Origin: G963665185 sp049723905
Lineage (GTDB): Bacteria > Desulfobacterota > Desulfovibrionia > Desulfovibrionales > Desulfovibrionaceae
Length of the DNA: 64,000 nucleotides
Assembly: GCF_049723905.1 (NCBI RefSeq)
Contig: NZ_JBJKFD010000001.1
Location: forward strand, 744,001-808,000
Direction of reading: 5' to 3'
Part shown: positions 17,364 through 25,628 of the stretch, piece after piece
How the letters are laid out: every line of letters begins with the position of its first letter
Position numbering within the stretch: the stretch's first letter is position 1
The notes under the pieces: model-generated
Told to the model about the DNA's origin: nothing
Database searches by the model: none
Seen by the model: the letters and a program-made list of their open reading frames with translations, nothing else
Made by a program: the position numbers and the translations under genes

Positions 17364-18440
17364 CTCGCCTCCAACAGTTGCCTCGGTTATTTGACCAAAC
17401 AACACCGGCCATCCCCAAATCAAGACAAGTAAGAAACAAACCTTTTCTTTTTAAACCAGACACCTTGGTGTGGCAACACCTCCCCAGGCAAAACGTAGAT
17501 TTCTTATTTCTGGAGCAGTTGCTCAACGCCAGTCATTTACTGTATAAGTTTGTATTCATGGATGCTTGTCAGACTGGATCTCCAATGCCTCCCCGCCAAA
17601 GACGAAAACCATTATCGAGTTCACTCTCAATCTTGCCTTGTCGCCACCCAACCACAAAATACTTTATCAATTTTAAAAATCTACAGATGTTGATGAACCC
17701 GCCTTATCAAAACAGGCAAATCACCCCGATATAGCGCCCTATATCTCGTGGCGGGAAATGCGTGGTATTCGAAGTCCTCAAGTCTTTACTCAAGTTATTC
17801 TTTCCCATGGATGAACATAAAGGAATAGCATTATTCGACCAATTATCCACCAATGTTCCTCGCTCGGGGCCCAAAGATTCCCCCCTGTTACAGACCGTTT
17901 TTACCCAAACGGCAGATGAGTTTTCGGACCACCTGTACCCTATAATAGAGAGTAATTTCTTTCTCCAATTCTGCGGCAATTTATTGGGGGAGGAGATGCG
18001 ACTGGTATTGTTGACTTTTTAATAACACTTTTACTTGATTAACTTTCCCCAACTAGGACTCCCGAGTTGGACGCGCCTTCCGAAGATAAAGGGAATCTTC
18101 TCGACAGCCAGGGTGCGCCAGAGCTCAAAGCCTTGAAGGGTTTTCACAAAACACAGGGAGAAGCAACCGACTGGACCATTCTTCTTGTTGTCAGAGGTAT
18201 TTCTACAGACGCAACCAGAAAAGGTTCTCCATATGAACTCCCACGGCAGAAGCCGAAGGCCGGTCGCATTAGCGAAACAGGGGTATATTGCAATATATCT
18301 GTACTTTTCTCGGATATACGGTTTTGCCGGAGCCTCCCTGCACATAAAAAACGTACTGAAGCGTTCGCAGTTGTTGAAAGGTGGTTCTTCTCGTTGAAGC
18401 ATCCAAGCCCAAACTGGGACTTGAAGTGCCATATAAAAAA
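17364..18440. other. Gene-poor stretch next to the insertion sequence
   Basis: About 1.08 kb holds no gene that I can support. Frames of 86-138 codons exist (for example 17762-18022 on plus and 18031-18447 on minus), but they lack good ribosome-binding sites and recognisable motifs. A perfect 7-base dyad, GATATAGCGCCCTATATC, lies at 17728-17745. The stretch may be remains of a gene destroyed around the insertion sequence, or the landing site of older mobile DNA. Confidence 0.55.
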
Positions 18441-18458
18441 TGGACATTCTCTGAGAGG

Positions 18459-19217
18459 TTAGTCCGCTACGTTACTTTTAGCCTGGTGGATGTTTTCATA
18501 TTCCACCGGGCTTTTATAACCGATTCCGGCATGCCGCCGTTTCCTGTTATAAAATCCTTCCAGGAACATGAAGATATCCAGTTTGGCTTCGGAGCGGGTC
18601 TGGTACCTGCTCCAATTTACCCATTCCCTTTTCAGCTTGCTGAAAAACGTTTCTGCAACGGCATTGTCCCAGCAGTTTCCCCTGCGGCTCATGCTACAAA
18701 CCATTCCATTTTGACTCAGGGCTTTTCTATACAGTTCGCTGGTGTATTGACAGCCTTGGTCGCTGTGATGGAGCAATCCCGCTTTGGGGGATCTGGATTT
18801 AACGGCCATTGTCAGAGCCTTGCAGGCGAGATGTGAGTCCACGCGTTCCGACATTGCCCAACCCACCACGCGTCTGGAGAACATGTCCAGAGTAACAGCA
18901 AGATACAGCCAGCCTTCTCGTGTCGGAATATACGTAATGTCCGACGCCCATTTCTGATTCGGTGCCGAGGCTAAAAACTGTCGTGAAAGATGGTTTTCAG
19001 CCACAGGCGGATTCGGTCCAGTTTGACAGGGATAACGATGTTTTCGCTTCAACTTGGACTGCAGTCCAGCAGCCGCCAGCACCCGCCGCACTGTCTCCGG
19101 GCAACACCAAAACCCAACCTGCTCCACGACGTCCATATGCACCTTGCGATAGCCGTAAATTCCCCTACTGGCGTGATACGACTTCTGTGCTGCGGCAAGG
19201 ACCAGCTGCCGCTTCAA
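18459..19217 (-). CDS. IS3-family transposase OrfB (DDE integrase core)
   Basis: From the first Met the frame gives 252 residues, but the true product begins upstream in the orfA overlap through a -1 frameshift. The frame is open from the slippery site near 19376 and gives sequence typical of OrfB N-termini, such as VLSVSRSGYYAWARRKPG. The integrase core has all three acidic residues: D in KWASDITYIP, D in LHHSDQGCQYTS and E in NCWDNAVAETFFSKLKREW. It ends with RRHAGIGYKSPVEYE. Nothing looks damaged, so the element may still move. Confidence 0.92.
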   Translation of the reverse strand: MKRQLVLAAAQKSYHASRGIYGYRKVHMDVVEQVGFWCCPETVRRVLAAAGLQSKLKRKHRYPCQTGPNPPVAENHLSRQFLASAPNQKWASDITYIPTREGWLYLAVTLDMFSRRVVGWAMSERVDSHLACKALTMAVKSRSPKAGLLHHSDQGCQYTSELYRKALSQNGMVCSMSRRGNCWDNAVAETFFSKLKREWVNWSRYQTRSEAKLDIFMFLEGFYNRKRRHAGIGYKSPVEYENIHQAKSNVAD

Positions 19218-19336
19218 CGCCAGTCTACCGGGCTTTCGCCTTGCCCACGCATAATAGCCGCTTCTGCTGACGGACAGAACTTTGCAAAGAACCTTCGTCG
19301 GGTAATGTCCCCTTTGCTTTGCGATCCACGCGTACT

Positions 19337-19612
19337 TTACAGGGACTCTTTTGCAAAGTACGCCGCTGCCTTTTTTAGAATTTCATTCTCCATGCGCAGG
19401 CGGGCATTCTCGTCCCTCAGCTTGGCATAATCGCTGGCAGCTGACGTGCTTTCCTCTCTGGGAGAAAGTTCGCCACTTGCACGATACTTTCTAACCCAAT
19501 CACGAACTGACCAGCCGCTACAGCCAAGCTGCTGTGCAACCTCAGAAAAGGAATACCCTTGTTCGACAACAAGCTTTGCCGCTGACAACTTGAAATCTTT
19601 TGAATATCTCAT
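19337..19612 (-). CDS. IS3-family OrfA, helix-turn-helix protein
   Basis: Starting at the ATG at 19612 (MRYSKDFKLSAAK), the product is 91 residues. It has a helix-turn-helix of the transposase IS3/IS911 type (YSFSEVAQQLGCSGWSVRDWVRKY) and a C-terminal leucine-zipper region (ENARLRMENEILKKAAAYF). The sequence CTAAAAAAG at 19378-19370 contains the A_AAA_AAG slippery heptamer in the orfA frame. Slipping there joins OrfA to OrfB as the OrfAB transposase. Confidence 0.9.
   Translation of the reverse strand: MRYSKDFKLSAAKLVVEQGYSFSEVAQQLGCSGWSVRDWVRKYRASGELSPREESTSAASDYAKLRDENARLRMENEILKKAAAYFAKESL
19370..19376 (-). other. Programmed -1 frameshift heptamer between orfA and orfB
   Basis: A_AAA_AAG occurs in the orfA reading phase. 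After slippage the orfB frame is open for about 50 codons up to the first Met at 19217 and beyond. This is the standard expression signal of IS3-family elements. Confidence 0.85.
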
Positions 19613-19667
19613 ACGTGCCACTATGCTCTCCTGTTGGAGCGAACAGTAACCTCTCGGTTCGTGTCCG

Positions 19668-19872
19668 TCATCTATAGGGCACTTCAACTTGTCCAAAATA
19701 TCCTTGCCTATCCTTCCGGCCTCAAAAAACTCGCCGAAGCTATGCGCGATAGAGACCAATGCTCACTTTTCTCAAAAAGTACACCTATCCCTAAAAAATA
19801 CCGCCTGAACCATCCCACTTTCCTTTCCCAAGCGCTCAAGAAAAAGACTCCCGACTTGACTTCGCGCAACGG
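19668..19872. other. Short unassigned stretch between the insertion sequence and ileS
   Basis: A plus-strand frame runs across the insertion-sequence end to 19876 without recognisable similarity or a start outside the element. It does not join in phase with the frames on the other side of the element. I leave it unassigned. Confidence 0.4.
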
Positions 19873-19900
19873 TTGATCCAATTGTATCGTTTTCTATGAT
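19873..19900 (+). promoter_or_regulatory. Likely sigma-70 promoter of the ileS operon
   Basis: TTGATC (19873-19878) and TATGAT (19895-19900) are spaced by 16 bases, about 30 bases upstream of the ileS start. Confidence 0.55.
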
Positions 19901-19932
19901 AATAAAACAGGCTACGGAGGCTTCCCAGCGCC

Positions 19933-22740
19933 ATGAGCGACTATAAGAAAACCCTGTGTCTTCCCAAGACCAGTTTCCCAATGAAGGCCAACCTCAAACA
20001 GAGGGAACCGGAAACCTTGAAAAAATGGGAGGAGATTCACGCTTACGACCGCATGGTTGCTGCCAATGAAGGCAACGAGCGTTACGTCCTGCATGACGGC
20101 CCCCCCTATGCCAATGGCCATATTCATATGGGAACGGCCATGAACAAGGTGCTCAAGGATATTATCGTCAAGCACCGCAACATGCAGGGGCTCAAGGCGG
20201 AATACGTGCCCGGATGGGACTGCCACGGTCTCCCCATCGAACACAAGGTGAGTCAGGAGCTCAAGGCCAAAGGCAAAGTTGTTCCCGCTCCGGTTGTTCG
20301 CAAGATTTGCCGGGACTATGCCAACAAATTTCTGGATATCCAACGCACGGAATTCAAACGCCTGGGTGTAATGGGCGTATGGGATGATCCCTACCGTACC
20401 ATGAATCCATCCTACGAAGCGGCCACGGCCCGCGAGCTGGGGCGGTTCATGGAAAACGGATCTGTTGTACGCGGCATGAAGCCTATCCACTGGTGCATTG
20501 ACTGCAAAACCGCTTTGGCTGAAGCGGAGGTCGAATACGACGACCATACCTCCCCTTCCATTTTCGTTCGCTTTCCTCTCGCCGATGAAAAAATCAAAAC
20601 CGTTTTTGCGGGTGCGAATCCAGAGTCGACCTACATCGCTATCTGGACCACGACCCCTTGGACCATTCCCAGCAACATGGCTGTGGCCGTTCATCCGGAC
20701 TTTGAATACAGCCTGGTCAAGGTTGGTTCGGATTTTTATATCCTTGCCAGCGAACTTTTAGAATCATGCGCCAAAAGGTTTGGATGGGAAGAATACGAGA
20801 CTTTAGGCCAAGCCAAAGGTGCCGAACTTGAACACATTGTCGCCAAGCACCCGATCTACGACCGCCCGTCTCCGATCGTATTGGCCGACTACGTCACTTT
20901 GGATTCCGGTACCGGCTGCGTGCATACCGCACCTGGCCATGGCCGCGAAGACTACGAAACTGGAATGCGCTACGGGCTGGAGGTCCTTTCCCCGCTCTAC
21001 GACGATGGCCGTTTTCAGGATAGCGTTGAATTTTTCGCAGGCATGACTGTTTTTGAAGCCAACCCCAAGGTCATTGAAAAACTTCAGGAAGTTGGCAACC
21101 TGCTGGCCCAGCAAAAACTCACCCACTCGTACCCACATTGCTGGCGCTGCAAAAAACCCGTTATTTTTCGGGCCACTACCCAATGGTTCATTTCCATGGA
21201 AGCGAACGATCTGCGCAAAAAGGCCCTAAAGGCCATTGACAATGAAGTTCGCTGGATTCCTTCCTGGGGACAGGAACGTATCCATAATATGGTTGAAAAC
21301 CGTCCCGATTGGTGCATTTCCAGGCAAAGGACCTGGGGGGTCCCCATCGTCGCCCTGCTCTGTCGTGAATGCAACCATGCCTACACCGATCCGGAATGGG
21401 TGTACTCCATTGTTGAAAAATTCGAGCAGCATGAACACGGCTGCGACTACTGGTTTGAAACTCCGCTGGAAGAAATTGTTCCCAAAGGCTTGGTCTGCCC
21501 TAACTGCGGAGCAAATCATTGGGAAAAAGAAGACGACATCCTGGACGTCTGGTTCGATTCGGGCACAAGCTTTGCCGCCGTTGTAGAAAAACGTCCGGAA
21601 CTTCGTTTCCAGGCCGATCTCTACCTGGAAGGTACGGACCAACACCGTGGCTGGTTCCACAGTTCCCTGCTTGCCAGTGTGGGCACTCGCGGCGTCGCAC
21701 CATACAAAACGGTACTCACCCATGGCTATGTGGTGGATGGTGATGGCCGCAAGATGTCGAAATCATTAGGCAACGTACTGGCCCCTCAGGAGATCATAGA
21801 CAAGTACGGTGCAGAAATTCTGCGTATGTGGGTTTCAGCTGTAAATTATCAGGAAGATGTTCGTATTTCGGACGAAATCATGAACCGCCTGGTAGACGCA
21901 TATCGCCGCATCCGCAACACCTGCCGCTTTCTGCTCGGCAACCTCTCTGACTTCACCCGGGACAAAGCTGTTCCGTTTGATAAAATGCTGCCTTTGGATC
22001 GCTATGCGCTGGACCGCATGCGCCGTGCGCATGAAAAGAATCAGGCTGCCTATGAGAACTTCCAGTTTCATCGGGTCTTTCACAGCCTTCAGGACATCTG
22101 CGTAAACGATCTCTCGGCTCTTTACCTCGACGTCATCAAGGACCGCCTTTATACAAGCGGTACTGACAGCTTGGAACGGCGGTCAGCTCAGACGGTATTG
22201 GCAAAAATTCTCATGCTGTTCCTGGGCGACATGGCCCCGATCTTGAGTTTCACGGCAGAAGAAATTTTCGCCAATCTCCCCGAAGGCCTGAAAACCGAAG
22301 GCGAAACTGTCTTTGAGCTGCGTTACCATTTGGATGAAAGCGAAAAGATCGACCAGCAGGAACGCTCCCTCATGGAGGGGTTGCTTGCCATGCGCGAGGA
22401 GGTCAACAAGGCCATCGAACCCATGCGTAAAGCTGGCACCATAGGACATTCCCTCGACACGTCCGTCACCCTCTATCTGCCTGAGGAACGCTTGGAAGAA
22501 GTGCGTGAAACAGGAGTTGATCTGCGGGAACTCTTCATTGTTTCCCAGTTTGCCCTGTCTGGCGCTCCCGTTCCTGATACCGCTTACAAGAGCGAGGATA
22601 TTGAAGGCCTCGGCATAGTGGTGAACAAAGCGGAAGGCGAGAAATGCCAACGTTGCTGGGTATACAGCTCGGAACTCGGCACGTTGAAGGACCACCCGGA
22701 AATATGCCCTCGTTGCTCCAAAGTTTTGGCGGAGGACTAA
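19933..22740 (+). CDS. ileS: Isoleucyl-tRNA synthetase
   Basis: The 935-residue class I synthetase charges tRNA-Ile with isoleucine. It has the HIGH-type motif in YANGHIHMGTAMNKVLKDII, the editing (CP1) domain with TTPWTIPSNMAVAVHPD and GTGCVHTAPGHGREDYE, and the KMSKS motif in GRKMSKSLGN. The C-terminal zinc finger has CQRCW and CPRC pairs, as in the bacterial-type IleRS. Length is normal. It is the first gene of an operon with lspA, the common neighbour of ileS in bacteria. GGAGG lies 13 bases before the ATG. Confidence 0.97.
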   Translation: MSDYKKTLCLPKTSFPMKANLKQREPETLKKWEEIHAYDRMVAANEGNERYVLHDGPPYANGHIHMGTAMNKVLKDIIVKHRNMQGLKAEYVPGWDCHGLPIEHKVSQELKAKGKVVPAPVVRKICRDYANKFLDIQRTEFKRLGVMGVWDDPYRTMNPSYEAATARELGRFMENGSVVRGMKPIHWCIDCKTALAEAEVEYDDHTSPSIFVRFPLADEKIKTVFAGANPESTYIAIWTTTPWTIPSNMAVAVHPDFEYSLVKVGSDFYILASELLESCAKRFGWEEYETLGQAKGAELEHIVAKHPIYDRPSPIVLADYVTLDSGTGCVHTAPGHGREDYETGMRYGLEVLSPLYDDGRFQDSVEFFAGMTVFEANPKVIEKLQEVGNLLAQQKLTHSYPHCWRCKKPVIFRATTQWFISMEANDLRKKALKAIDNEVRWIPSWGQERIHNMVENRPDWCISRQRTWGVPIVALLCRECNHAYTDPEWVYSIVEKFEQHEHGCDYWFETPLEEIVPKGLVCPNCGANHWEKEDDILDVWFDSGTSFAAVVEKRPELRFQADLYLEGTDQHRGWFHSSLLASVGTRGVAPYKTVLTHGYVVDGDGRKMSKSLGNVLAPQEIIDKYGAEILRMWVSAVNYQEDVRISDEIMNRLVDAYRRIRNTCRFLLGNLSDFTRDKAVPFDKMLPLDRYALDRMRRAHEKNQAAYENFQFHRVFHSLQDICVNDLSALYLDVIKDRLYTSGTDSLERRSAQTVLAKILMLFLGDMAPILSFTAEEIFANLPEGLKTEGETVFELRYHLDESEKIDQQERSLMEGLLAMREEVNKAIEPMRKAGTIGHSLDTSVTLYLPEERLEEVRETGVDLRELFIVSQFALSGAPVPDTAYKSEDIEGLGIVVNKAEGEKCQRCWVYSSELGTLKDHPEICPRCSKVLAED

Positions 22741-22792
22741 AAACAAGTTCTTCGATCCGCCCCACATGAGCGGCACGAACATCCGAAATATC

Positions 22793-22820
22793 AACGGGGA
22801 GGAGGAAACTCCTCCCCGTT
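22793..22820 (+). terminator. Strong hairpin between ileS and lspA
   Basis: AACGGGGAGGAG and CTCCTCCCCGTT form a perfect 12-base stem with a GAAA tetraloop. It ends ten bases before the lspA ATG. There is no T-run after it, so it is an uncertain terminator. It may instead be a processing or stabilising hairpin in the ileS-lspA message. Confidence 0.5.
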
Positions 22821-22829
22821 TAGGAATTT

Positions 22830-23330
22830 ATGCCAAAACGTTACGTGTACGTACCGACATCTGCCCTGCTTATCATCTTACTCGATCAGGCCAGCAAACT
22901 GTGGATACTGGCCAAGTTTCCTTTATGGCAGGTCAAGCCGGTTATTCCCGGCTTTTTCAATTTGGTCCATGTTGCCAATAGAGGGGCGGCTTTCGGCTTT
23001 CTCAACAACTCGGACACAAACTGGCAGTTGTATTTGTTTATGGGGTTCACCCTGCTCGCCCTGAGCGTCGTTGCTTATCTTGTCCGCACCACTCCCCCCA
23101 ATGACCGTCTGCAACTCACGGCTTTGGCCTGCATCACTGGCGGAGCACTGGGTAACTTCATAGATCGAGTGCGTCTTGACTATGTTGTCGATTTCCTGGA
23201 CTTTTATGTGGGCAAAGTTCATTGGCCTGCTTTCAATGTTGCGGATATTTGCATTTGCGCAGGCGCCGGGCTGCTTTTTCTGGCATTTTTGCGTAATGAA
23301 AAAAACAAAGCAAAAGGAACCGAAAAATGA
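22830..23330 (+). CDS. lspA: Lipoprotein signal peptidase (signal peptidase II)
   Basis: The 166-residue membrane protein has four hydrophobic segments. It shows the conserved NRGAAFGFL block and the two catalytic aspartates, in NFIDRVRLDYVVDFLDFY and FNVADICICAG. LspA cleaves the signal peptide of prolipoproteins before the lipidated Cys at the inner membrane. Its substrates in this window would include CpoB, BamD and the lipoproteins at 16995 and 54158. The stop overlaps the next start as ATGA. Confidence 0.95.
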   Translation: MPKRYVYVPTSALLIILLDQASKLWILAKFPLWQVKPVIPGFFNLVHVANRGAAFGFLNNSDTNWQLYLFMGFTLLALSVVAYLVRTTPPNDRLQLTALACITGGALGNFIDRVRLDYVVDFLDFYVGKVHWPAFNVADICICAGAGLLFLAFLRNEKNKAKGTEK

Positions 23331-23545
23331 ACTTGTCCTTGAGCTCCTCCGATATCGTCACGCTGCTACTGGTTGTCGCCCTGTTTGTCCTGCTCAGCTG
23401 GTGGTCCATTCGCGATGCTTACAGCCGTGATTTCGGCTCGGGAAACGAAAAGTTCTTTTGGCTCCAGATTTCAGTGCTGATTCCGTTTATAGGCTGCCTA
23501 CTTTACCTTTTCATAGGCAGAAAACGGGGGAGAAAAAACACATGA
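23327..23545 (+). CDS. Small PLD-N (phospholipase D-nuclease N-terminal) membrane protein
   Basis: The 72-residue product has two membrane helices, IVTLLLVVALFVLLSWW and FWLQISVLIPFIGCLLYLFI, ending with a basic tail. The second part (IPFIGCLLYLFIGRKRGRK) matches the small PLDc_N domain found in short bacterial membrane proteins and at the N-terminus of cardiolipin synthases. It has no catalytic HKD motif. It is translationally coupled to lspA and to cpoB by four-base overlaps at both ends. Function unknown. Confidence 0.75.
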   Translation: MNLSLSSSDIVTLLLVVALFVLLSWWSIRDAYSRDFGSGNEKFFWLQISVLIPFIGCLLYLFIGRKRGRKNT

Positions 23546-24426
23546 AAATTACACGAATATTCTTGCTGTTGTTTGTGGCCGCATTTGCTCTGCAAGGCTG
23601 TGTCGTATCCCAGGAAGACTATCTCGCTCTGCAGCAACAAGTAAGTGACCAGGAGACAACCCAGCGGCAACTCACTCAGCAAGTTGCTCAGCTAAATGAA
23701 CAGTTGGTCCGCTCAGAAAACGAGCTGAAAAAAAGCATCGAGTCATCCAGTTCGCCCGTGCGTTCAACCCAGGCCAACCTTTGGGCTGAAATCGAACAAA
23801 TAAAAGTCAGGCTTGCCACTCTGCAAGGTGAATTAGACGCCCTGACCATTAAAGCTGAAAAATCCACTGGATTCGAAGACAACGCCACAGTTGCTCTGCG
23901 CGAAATGTCAGGTACCGTGGACGCAATGCGCGTTGCCCTGGAAAGCCAACTGGCTTTGGAAATCACCCCACTTTCCCCGGGAGATACCCAGGTACAGCCC
24001 TCGGCGGCCCCTGCCCCTGCCAAAACATCCGAAAAGCAGGTATCCCAACCGGCCGATCCGGCCAAAGCTCTTTATGACCGGGCACTGACTCTTTTTCGTC
24101 AGCGGGAATACGGAAAAGCACAGGCCTTATGGGCGGACATGGTCCGCGAATACCCCAAGCATGACTATGTTTCCAATGCCATATTCTGGCAGGGGGAATG
24201 TTTTTACCAAATGAAGGATTACGCCAGGGCCGTACTCGCCTACCAGGAAGTAATCGAGAAGTATAAGCACAGCACCAAATACGCATCATCTCTTCTCAAG
24301 CAGGGAATTTCCTTTGCCCGTCTGGGCAAGAAAAAAGCAGGGAAGTTGATCCTTGAAGACCTGATCAAAAAATTCCCCAAGTCTTCGGAAGCCAAGCGTG
24401 CACAGGCCGTGCTTAAAAATTGGTAA
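23542..24426 (+). CDS. cpoB: Cell-division coordinator CpoB/YbgF-like lipoprotein
   Basis: From the ATG at 23542, overlapping the previous stop, the product is 294 residues. A signal sequence ends in FALQGC, giving a lipidated Cys at residue 18 or so; most CpoB proteins are soluble. A coiled coil follows (QQVSDQETTQRQLTQQVAQL and onwards). The C-terminal third is the CpoB/YbgF TPR domain, AKALYDRALTLFRQREYGKA, then FWQGECFYQMKDYARAVLAY. CpoB works with Tol-Pal in coordinating outer-membrane constriction with wall synthesis. No tol or pal gene is adjacent. Confidence 0.82.
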   Translation: MKITRIFLLLFVAAFALQGCVVSQEDYLALQQQVSDQETTQRQLTQQVAQLNEQLVRSENELKKSIESSSSPVRSTQANLWAEIEQIKVRLATLQGELDALTIKAEKSTGFEDNATVALREMSGTVDAMRVALESQLALEITPLSPGDTQVQPSAAPAPAKTSEKQVSQPADPAKALYDRALTLFRQREYGKAQALWADMVREYPKHDYVSNAIFWQGECFYQMKDYARAVLAYQEVIEKYKHSTKYASSLLKQGISFARLGKKKAGKLILEDLIKKFPKSSEAKRAQAVLKNW

Positions 24427-24490
24427 CGTGCCTATTTTTTTAGTATAAACTCAGACAATTTTTTGTCGTCGTAATAAGAAGGATATCAAC

Positions 24491-24931
24491 ATGAGTGAAG
24501 TAGCCAAGAGCTTCAAAAAAATGGTTTATCTGTCGTTTCCCTACGATGTCTCCAAACATCCTGTCGTCTGTGACCTTACCCGCAAGTTCGATTTGGTGTT
24601 CAATATCCTCAAGGCGCACATAACTCCGCGTCAGGAAGGCTTCATGACCCTTGAAATCACCGGGACTGAAGACAACTATCTTAAGGGCGTAGAGTATTTG
24701 AAATCCCGTGGCATTTCAGTAACGCCGGTATCTCAAAAGGTTGCACGCACCGAAGACGCATGCATCCACTGTGGCGTCTGTACCACGATCTGCCCGACGA
24801 ACTCCTTACGAGTAGACCCGGCTACCCAACGTGTTGAATTCGATATGGACACGTGTTCCGGCTGTGGAATGTGCGTCAAGGTGTGCCCCGTCAAAGCCAT
24901 GGAGATAGATCTCGAAAACGGTATCCTATAG
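24491..24931 (+). CDS. NIL-domain 2[4Fe-4S] ferredoxin
   Basis: The 146-residue protein has an N-terminal NIL domain (residues about 10-80, KKMVYLSFPYDVSKHPVVCD), a ligand-binding fold also found in the methionine importer ATPase MetN. Two 4Fe-4S motifs follow: CIHCGVCTTICP and CSGCGMCVKVCP. This pairing is common in anaerobes, including sulfate reducers and methanogens, and may act in reductive sulfur or methionine/homocysteine metabolism. The redox partner is unknown. It lies 14 bases before the PilZ gene at 24946. Confidence 0.88.
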   Translation: MSEVAKSFKKMVYLSFPYDVSKHPVVCDLTRKFDLVFNILKAHITPRQEGFMTLEITGTEDNYLKGVEYLKSRGISVTPVSQKVARTEDACIHCGVCTTICPTNSLRVDPATQRVEFDMDTCSGCGMCVKVCPVKAMEIDLENGIL

Positions 24932-24945
24932 CATTCGGAGTAGCC

Positions 24946-25479
24946 ATGTCCGATGAAAAGCGCTCCTTCTCACGGGTAAACACCCATTTCAAGGCAAACG
25001 TACGCCCTCTCCGGGGGGCTGCTGCTTTGCCGTCATTCAATGGTTGTCCGGGCTGCTATGCTACGTCTGTGGATATGGAGGCCCTCAAGCAGGCCAATGT
25101 CCCCAGTGCGCTGGCAGAGTATTTAGGTGCCATCAACGACAAGCTAGACATGCTCATCAGCATGCTTTCCCGAGACGATATTCTGGAAGACTTTCCCCTC
25201 GAAGTTGAAGTCGTGGAAATCAGCGGTTCCGGCATGCGATTCATTTGCCGCGAAGAACTTTCTCTTGATCAGCATGTGGAAATCGTCATGATGCTCAGCC
25301 GCATGCCACTCCGTATGGCCGGTGCAATAGGTCGCATAACACGTACTGAAAAATTGGAGAATGGCGAAATCCGCTACGGCCTGGACTTTACCTCCATTCG
25401 CGATGCAGATTTGGAAACAGTCGTCCAGTTCGTATTCAAAGAACAACGTGCCCGCATTCGTGAACAAAAATGGAGTTGA
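24946..25479 (+). CDS. PilZ-domain protein
   Basis: From the ATG at 24946 (GGAG seven bases before it) the product is 177 residues. The N-terminal half (FSRVNTHFKANVRPL, then ALAEYLGAINDKLDMLISML) has an RVNTHF start and a helical segment. The C-terminal half is PilZ-like, with VEISGSGMRFICREELSLDQ. The motif is SGSG in place of SxGG and the RxxxR is poorly conserved, so c-di-GMP binding is uncertain. It may belong to the PilZ/DUF1577-like adaptors that regulate the flagellar motor. It precedes cheZ. Confidence 0.7.
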   Translation: MSDEKRSFSRVNTHFKANVRPLRGAAALPSFNGCPGCYATSVDMEALKQANVPSALAEYLGAINDKLDMLISMLSRDDILEDFPLEVEVVEISGSGMRFICREELSLDQHVEIVMMLSRMPLRMAGAIGRITRTEKLENGEIRYGLDFTSIRDADLETVVQFVFKEQRARIREQKWS

Positions 25480-25528
25480 CCTTCCAGGTATTGGATTTGA
25501 CGCATTTTTGTGATGAGATATGATTTTT

Positions 25529-25597
25529 TTCTAGTGTAAATTCTATGAAGCTTGTCTAAAGACATCTCCCTTGTTAACAAGAGAACTTAGACTAGAA
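25529..25597. repeat. Imperfect inverted repeat upstream of cheZ
   Basis: TTCTAGTGTAAATTCTA at 25529-25545 is matched with three mismatches by the reverse complement of GAGAACTTAGACTAGAA at 25581-25597. CTTGTTAACAAG, a perfect 12-base palindrome, lies inside at 25570-25581. A run of seven T follows the right arm. It may be the terminator of the ferredoxin-PilZ pair or an operator for cheZ. Confidence 0.45.
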
Positions 25598-25628
25598 TTT
25601 TTTTCAGGCCTTTAAGAAAGGGGATCGG

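Larger units (their letters stand above)
18441..19667 (-). mobile_element. IS3-family insertion sequence, apparently intact
   Basis: The 1227-base element carries orfA and orfB joined by a frameshift window. It is bounded by imperfect 21-base inverted repeats. The left end is TGGACATTCTCTGAGAGGTT (18441 on) and the right end, read inward, is CGGACACGAACCGAGAGGTT (19667 back). They share GGACA and GAGAGGTTA. The left repeat contains the orfB stop codon, as is usual for this family. I could not see a clear target-site duplication next to the ends, so the outer bases may be off by one or two. Confidence 0.85.

Noticed and set aside
17762..18462. Frames of 86-138 codons in the stretch before the insertion sequence
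   Set aside because: No family, no good start signals and overlapping alternatives on both strands, so none could be chosen as a gene.
19217..19376. Apparent frameshift splitting the IS3 transposase
   Set aside because: It is not a mutation: an A_AAA_AAG slip site in the right phase shows programmed frameshifting.
18067..19876. Idea that the insertion sequence interrupts one gene whose ends flank it
   Set aside because: The open frames on the two sides are in different phases after removing the element, and neither resembles a known protein.
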